From positions 1-35,010 of the forward strand of contig NZ_NVPR01000043.1 in NCBI RefSeq assembly GCF_002551815.1: a stretch of DNA of 35,010 nt, read 5' to 3'. A program made the position numbers and the translations under genes. Positions within the stretch are counted from its first letter, which is position 1; every line of letters begins with the position of its first letter. The notes below the pieces were generated by a model. The model made no database searches. It was not told where the DNA came from and worked only from the letters and a program-made list of their open reading frames with translations. The stretch comes from Bacillus sp. AFS098217 (GTDB lineage Bacteria > Bacillota > Bacilli > Bacillales > Bacillaceae_G). This document shows positions 31,755-35,010 of this stretch, piece after piece.

Positions 31755-32068
31755 TTTTAACTGGATTCAAAAAAGACTCCAAGATTTACTAGTAATAGTA
31801 AGGGGATTTATGGGGTAGGAAACGAAGGGATTTTGATCATTTTAACCGAGAAGACCCTTTCCTCTAAACGAAGTGAAGGTGGGAGTAGTTCAATCGTAGT
31901 ATGGATTGTGGTGAAAACTGGACGATTCAACGTTCTCCAACAAAGGAAACAAACTGGAATTAGCACAGTTTGTCGTGTGTTTCTATTAGAGGACATGGCT
32001 AGTGAATTGTTAATCAGGAGAATCAAAAATGATGCAGTGGAAAAAATATTGTGGAAAATAAAATTAGC
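31755..32068. other. Intergenic sequence of unknown origin
   Basis: About 310 bp between repeat D and the cold-shock promoter. It contains overlapping open frames on both strands (31833-32084 plus, 31808-32026 minus) with no ribosome site, no recognisable domain and basic, low-complexity translations. The base composition here (GGTGGGAGTAGTTCAATCGT) is less AT-rich than typical intergenic DNA of this window, so it may be a gene or repeat remnant. Function not assigned. Confidence 0.4.
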
Positions 32069-32098
32069 TTTACTTTTATTATAGTGATGTGATATAGT
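32069..32098 (+). promoter_or_regulatory. Candidate promoter of the cold-shock gene
   Basis: TTTACT (32069-32074), 18-bp spacer, TATAGT (32093-32098). It predicts a transcript start near 32105 and a 5' leader of about 170 nt, long as is usual for csp genes. Confidence 0.6.
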
Positions 32099-32129
32099 AA
32101 TTATAAACCATTTTACTTTTAATAATATA

Positions 32130-32199
32130 GAGATTTAAATGAGCTGTAACTTCAGAGGAGGATAGCAATGTTAAATCTCCTTTGTGGTTACAGTTTTTT
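32130..32199 (+). promoter_or_regulatory. Cold-shock leader with two mutually exclusive RNA folds
   Basis: Fold 1 is a 17-nt-arm hairpin (32144-32160 with 32177-32193) with a single T-T mismatch, followed by six T's (32194-32199), the form of an intrinsic terminator. Fold 2 pairs 32130-32138 (GAGATTTAA) perfectly with 32171-32179 (TTAAATCTC), which consumes the loop and first bases of the right arm and disrupts fold 1. Position 75-145 nt ahead of the csp start suggests attenuation or a temperature-sensitive switch. The folds were read by eye. Confidence 0.6.
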
Positions 32200-32273
32200 A
32201 CTGTCCTCATTATTGTTGTAAAGTGGTTGAAAATGAATATGTACATATAGGTACATTGTAGGAGGATTTTTTC

Positions 32274-32474
32274 ATGCAAAACGGTAAAGTAAAATGGTTT
32301 AACTCAGAAAAAGGTTTCGGATTCATCGAAGTTGAAGGCGGAGAAGACGTATTCGTTCATTTCTCAGCTATCCAAGGCGAAGGATTCAAAACTTTAGAAG
32401 AAGGTCAAGAAGTTACTTTCGAAGTAGAACAAGGTAACCGCGGACCACAAGCTACTAACGTAGTTAAGAAGTAA
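32274..32474 (+). CDS. Cold-shock protein (CspA family)
   Basis: Predicted 66 residues, with a strong GGAGGATTTTTTC ribosome site. Both RNA-binding motifs are intact: RNP1 KGFGFIEV and RNP2 [18 protein letters not shown] closes the OB-fold. Such proteins bind single-stranded RNA and DNA and melt RNA structure during cold shock or growth. B. cereus has several paralogues; the [20 protein letters not shown] start suggests the CspB/CspD-like subgroup, but I do not assign the letter. It is expressed as a single gene with its own promoter, structured leader (32130-32199) and strong terminator. Confidence 0.95.
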   Translation: MQNGKVKWFNSEKGFGFIEVEGGEDVFVHFSAIQGEGFKTLEEGQEVTFEVEQGNRGPQATNVVKK

Positions 32475-32481
32475 TTGAACT

Positions 32482-32513
32482 AAAAAGAGAAGGGTTGCCC
32501 TTCTCTTTTTTTT
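32482..32513 (+). terminator. Terminator of the cold-shock gene
   Basis: AAAAGAGAAGGG pairs with CCCTTCTCTTTT around TTG, followed by T's. Confidence 0.93.
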
Positions 32514-32589
32514 GCATTTTTTATTAGATATGATTTATCTAGCTCGTTGCGTGTTGATGTGTATAGATATCTGAATATTCATTCTTGTT

Positions 32590-32643
32590 AACTCGCAAAA
32601 CAAAATATAGAAAAAACATTTTCTATATTTTGTTTTGTGAGTT
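32590..32643. repeat. Large inverted repeat, 24-nt arms
   Basis: Left arm 32590-32613, right arm 32620-32643, loop AAACAT. Arms match except one G-T wobble in the DNA (ACTCGC versus GTGAGT). It comes after the csp terminator and is not followed by a T-run on the plus strand, so it is not an obvious terminator. It could be a small hairpin element or an operator/cruciform near the exonuclease promoter. Confidence 0.7.
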
Positions 32644-32700
32644 TGCCTAGTGGGAACTATATAATTACAAATATCATCAGTTAAGGAAGAGGTATGCGAC

Positions 32701-33546
32701 TTGAACGAACCTAAGTATTATATTGTATTGGATGTGGAAAGAAACTTTCGGCCATATAAATCGCATGATCCATCAGAAGTAGTTGATATTGGGGCTATTA
32801 AAATGGAAGCGGGCACAATGCGTATGAAGGGACAATTTTCTGCCCTTGTGAAACCAAGCGCACCCCTAACGCGTCATACAACAAAATTAACAGGAATTAC
32901 AAAGCGGGATTTAATCGGAATGGAAAGTTTTCCACAAGTTATGGAGCGTTTTACTCATTTTATTGGAGAGGACTACATGTTTATTTCATGGGGAAAAGAA
33001 GATTATCGATTTCTTTCGCAAGATTGTGAACTTCATGGTATAGAATGTCCGTGCTTTGAGAAAAAAAGAAGATTTGATTTGCAAAAATTTGTATTTCAAG
33101 CATATGAAGAATTGTTTATACATACACCGAGTTTAAAGTTTGCAGTGGAACAATTTAACTTGGAGTGGAAAGGAACGCAGCATCGTGCTTTTGCAGATGC
33201 TGAAAATACCGCAAATATATTTCTCAAAGTATGTAAGGAAAAGGATATGTATAAACGCTATAAGAGACACGGAGAACTTATACTTGTAAAGAACGGTCAA
33301 TTAACAGAAAAAGCGAAAAAGAAGATGAGAAAATGGGTATTTAAAGAATTGAAGAAAAATAAACAACGTCCATTTACTTGGGGTGTATTTCAAAATAGTG
33401 ATACGTGGGAAAATATTTCCGAAAGATTTTATATTGATACTCGTACATTATTGTTGTTACAGAAATACTTCACTACAGCAGTGAAGAAAGGTGAGTGGCA
33501 ATTAAAAGTGCTAGCTGAAATGGAGAAACAAGAGGAGAAAAGGTAG
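32701..33546 (+). CDS. DEDDh 3'-5' exonuclease (KapD/ERI-1-like) with C-terminal extension
   Basis: Predicted 281 residues, TTG start behind AAGGAAGAGG. The exonuclease fold begins at residue 8: YYIVLDVERN holds the DxE pair, THFIGEDYMFISWGKEDYRF the second acidic region, and HRAFADAENTANI the closing His and Asp. The domain resembles KapD (inhibitor of the KinA sporulation pathway) and ERI-1 exonucleases, but those are about 205 residues. Here about 90 more follow. Within that tail, DTWENISERFYIDTRTLLLL looks LysM-like, which is odd for a protein with no signal peptide. Probable cytoplasmic RNA or DNA exonuclease; KapD equivalence is uncertain. Confidence 0.85.
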   Translation: MNEPKYYIVLDVERNFRPYKSHDPSEVVDIGAIKMEAGTMRMKGQFSALVKPSAPLTRHTTKLTGITKRDLIGMESFPQVMERFTHFIGEDYMFISWGKEDYRFLSQDCELHGIECPCFEKKRRFDLQKFVFQAYEELFIHTPSLKFAVEQFNLEWKGTQHRAFADAENTANIFLKVCKEKDMYKRYKRHGELILVKNGQLTEKAKKKMRKWVFKELKKNKQRPFTWGVFQNSDTWENISERFYIDTRTLLLLQKYFTTAVKKGEWQLKVLAEMEKQEEKR

Positions 33547-33688
33547 TTGAAAGTATAGTGGGACTGATTCGTAATAAAATGATTTGGGTAAAATTCAGAT
33601 TTTTCTAATTTGTTTATTCTGTTGATAAATGTTACACTAATATATATAGTTACAAAACTAGTATTTGGATTCCATTTACATTTTATCT

Positions 33689-33819
33689 TGCATGAACGGG
33701 CAGTAAGATCCCACCTGAAAATTTAACGAGTGGGGATTAACTGCCTGTAAAAGCCGATGGGGTAGGGCCAATAATCAGTGGAGATAAAGAAAATCCTACT
33801 GATTAAAGTTTCACTTTAT
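33689..33819 (-). repeat. Structured dispersed repeat, copy 2 of an inverted pair
   Basis: The reverse complement of this stretch matches 26522-26678, from ATAAAGTGAAACTTTAATCAG through the hairpin to CTTTTACAGGCAGTTAATCC and TTTTCAGGTGGGA...TACTGCCCGTT. It lacks about 20 bp in the middle. Copies face each other 7 kb apart. It occupies much of the 321-bp gap before the secreted-protein gene, whose promoter must lie in or just after it. Confidence 0.83.
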
Positions 33820-33867
33820 TATGTCTTGAAATTACGAAACTATTTCATTTTCAGGAGGTAACAAAGC

Positions 33868-34338
33868 ATGAAAACATTAGAGAAAGTAGCGCTTATCGGA
33901 ACTATTGCATTAGGAGGAATCACATCAGTAGGTCTTTTGGAAACACCAAAACAAGTATCTGCAGCAACAAAAACGGTAAAACCTATTCAATATGCACCAC
34001 CTGTAGTAGATGGTTGGAGATGGGAAACTTTTTTTGAAATACATCATAATGCAGACTATCTACAGGAACTGGCAGTAGGTAATTTGAAGCATGGTGATTC
34101 ATTTGACGTAAACGTTCAAACTGGGGGAAAAGATACTGGTATTGTTAAGATATATCGTATAAATGAAAACGGTGCATTGCAAAGATATAAAACAATTTAT
34201 GATTCTCACACAGAACATCATTATAATGGTAGATTTATAACAAAGATAACTCCTGTATACAAACCAGGTAAATATGTAGCTATAATGAAACTTGGAGATC
34301 AGTATTACTATGGCGGGGCGTTCAACATCTCAAAATAG
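33868..34338 (+). CDS. Small secreted protein (DUF5065-like)
   Basis: Predicted 156 residues with an AGGAGGTAACA site. A signal peptide is clear (LEKVALIGTIALGGITSVGL, cut near QVSAAT). The mature part has VVDGWRWETFFEIHHNADYL, then a beta-rich region (TGIVKIYRINENGALQRYKT, HTEHHYNGRFITKITPVYKP, GKYVAIMKLGDQYYYGGAFN). This resembles secreted B. cereus-group proteins annotated as DUF5065; I recall the family only loosely, so the name is tentative. Function is unknown; the beta pattern suggests an Ig-like or lectin-like sandwich. It is a stand-alone gene preceded by a repeat and followed by a terminator. Confidence 0.8.
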   Translation: MKTLEKVALIGTIALGGITSVGLLETPKQVSAATKTVKPIQYAPPVVDGWRWETFFEIHHNADYLQELAVGNLKHGDSFDVNVQTGGKDTGIVKIYRINENGALQRYKTIYDSHTEHHYNGRFITKITPVYKPGKYVAIMKLGDQYYYGGAFNISK

Positions 34339-34360
34339 TTTTTATTTATAAAGGAACTTT

Positions 34361-34400
34361 AGTCAATCTCTGTATCAAAAGTATAGGGGTTGGCTTTTTT
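34361..34400 (+). terminator. Terminator of the secreted-protein gene
   Basis: AGTCAATCTC (34361-34370) pairs with GGGGTTGGCT (34386-34395), using several G-T pairs, followed by TTTTTT. Confidence 0.8.
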
Positions 34401-34618
34401 GTGCGCGAGAGGATAGTTTCGTATACGGGAACATATAGAGGATGTTCATACTTTCTTGAGTATCAAAATAAAAGGCGATATTCTCTTTTAGATTTATGAT
34501 ATATTTTTTGTTTACAGATTCTTTGATTTCTTTATTTATAGTGCTTGAATGTATACTTTTTTTGTGTGTTTTGAGGATATTAAAGGATTTTGGTTGAGGT
34601 CAATGATTATGAGAGATT

Positions 34619-34656
34619 GAAAGTAAACTAATAATAAAAAGTTTACTTTCATTTTT
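34619..34656 (+). terminator. Hairpin with T-run in the gap before the last gene
   Basis: GAAAGTAAACT (34619-34629) pairs perfectly with AGTTTACTTTC (34640-34650), followed by ATTTTTTC. No gene immediately upstream is evident; 34401-34618 is AT-rich with nothing I can support, so it may end read-through or an undetected short RNA. Confidence 0.65.
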
Positions 34657-34783
34657 TCTTGAAAATATTTTTTTGAAGGGTACGAGATATATTTTAATGA
34701 AAAAGCTGAAAATTAAAATATTTTAAATGTATAATAAAGTACGGAAGGTATTGAAGAAATAAATAGAGAAGAGGGAATATTGA

Positions 34784-35010
34784 ATGACTAGTTTAAAAAA
34801 TGTTCTTGAGCTTGATTTTGCATATCTTGAAACCTTTACTAGCCGAATAGAGAAATCATGGGGTTCTATATTTTGTAATGAAAATAACCCATATTATTAT
34901 GATGCAAATCATGCACATGTAAGTGTAGTAAGTTTAAATCCACAAGTGATAGTAGATGAAGTAGTCCATTTCTATAAGACTAAAAATATAGTACCTAGAT
35001 TTTATATATA
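34784..35010 (+). CDS. N-terminal part of a GNAT-like acetyltransferase (runs off the window)
   Basis: ATG 34784 behind GAAGAGGG, open to the right edge, 75 complete codons. It begins MTSLKNVLELDFAYLETFTS, followed by SWGSIFCNENNPYYYDANHA and NPQVIVDEVVHFYKTKNIVP. This matches the variable N-terminal part of a group of B. cereus GNAT proteins (the YYYDANHAH and FYKTKNIVPRFYI stretches are familiar). The acetyl-CoA-binding motif would lie beyond the window, so the family call rests on the N-terminus alone. Confidence 0.65.
   Translation, partial: MTSLKNVLELDFAYLETFTSRIEKSWGSIFCNENNPYYYDANHAHVSVVSLNPQVIVDEVVHFYKTKNIVPRFYI

Noticed and set aside
31808-32084. Two overlapping open frames before the cold-shock gene
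   Set aside because: No ribosome sites, no recognisable domains, and they overlap each other and the csp promoter.

Overview
The window is a chromosomal segment of a low-GC, spore-forming Firmicute, almost certainly a member of the Bacillus cereus group. The reasons are AT-rich codon use, AAGGAGG-type ribosome sites with frequent GTG and TTG starts, Bacillus-type genes (squalene-hopene cyclase, YuiD, YueD, YfhD-like, RarD, ric) and several families of structured intergenic repeats of the bcr type. No rRNA, tRNA, CRISPR array or prophage is visible. All gene names come from reading the translations and from memory of the families; no search was run.

Layout. Positions 1-1450 hold the 3' part of an IS200/IS605-type tnpB with an internal stop and its right-end hairpin. 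It sits directly upstream of the most unusual locus (1538-7563): a membrane-anchored von Willebrand A protein, a 1120-residue tubulin/FtsZ-like protein and an unlisted 45-residue protein, closed by a strong terminator. Two near-identical 146-147 bp inverted-repeat elements separate the first two genes. Next come an amino-acid permease (8139-9521) and a Fur-boxed iron-uptake operon, an FTR1 permease plus a lipoprotein (9854-11951). A decayed patch follows (12086-13225): a CDF exporter remnant, an unknown gene and a DUF1294 gene that looks frameshifted.

Positions 13662-26529 are mostly ordinary housekeeping and accessory metabolism, each unit with its own terminator: rarD, yuiD, squalene-hopene cyclase, a YfhD-like small gene, a FabG-like reductase, an aldehyde dehydrogenase, yhdT-panF, a nucleoside hydrolase, a beta-lactamase-fold serine hydrolase, an argininosuccinate-lyase paralogue and a GNAT protein. 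Positions 26719-35010 carry yueD, ric (with an FNR-like site at about -41), a nonsense-interrupted ASCH gene, a Nudix hydrolase, an acetate transporter, a phosphodiester glycosidase, a cold-shock protein with an elaborate 5' leader, a DEDDh exonuclease, a secreted protein and the start of a second GNAT gene.

Three repeat families recur: a tandem pair at 3641-3946, four same-strand copies of an element sharing a conserved core (9651, 13291, 27496, 31655), and an inverted pair (26522 and 33689). The best candidates for little-described biology are the vWA/tubulin-like/small-protein cassette, the cold-shock leader with two competing RNA folds, and the four-copy repeat, whose core stem differs between copies by pairing-compatible changes.
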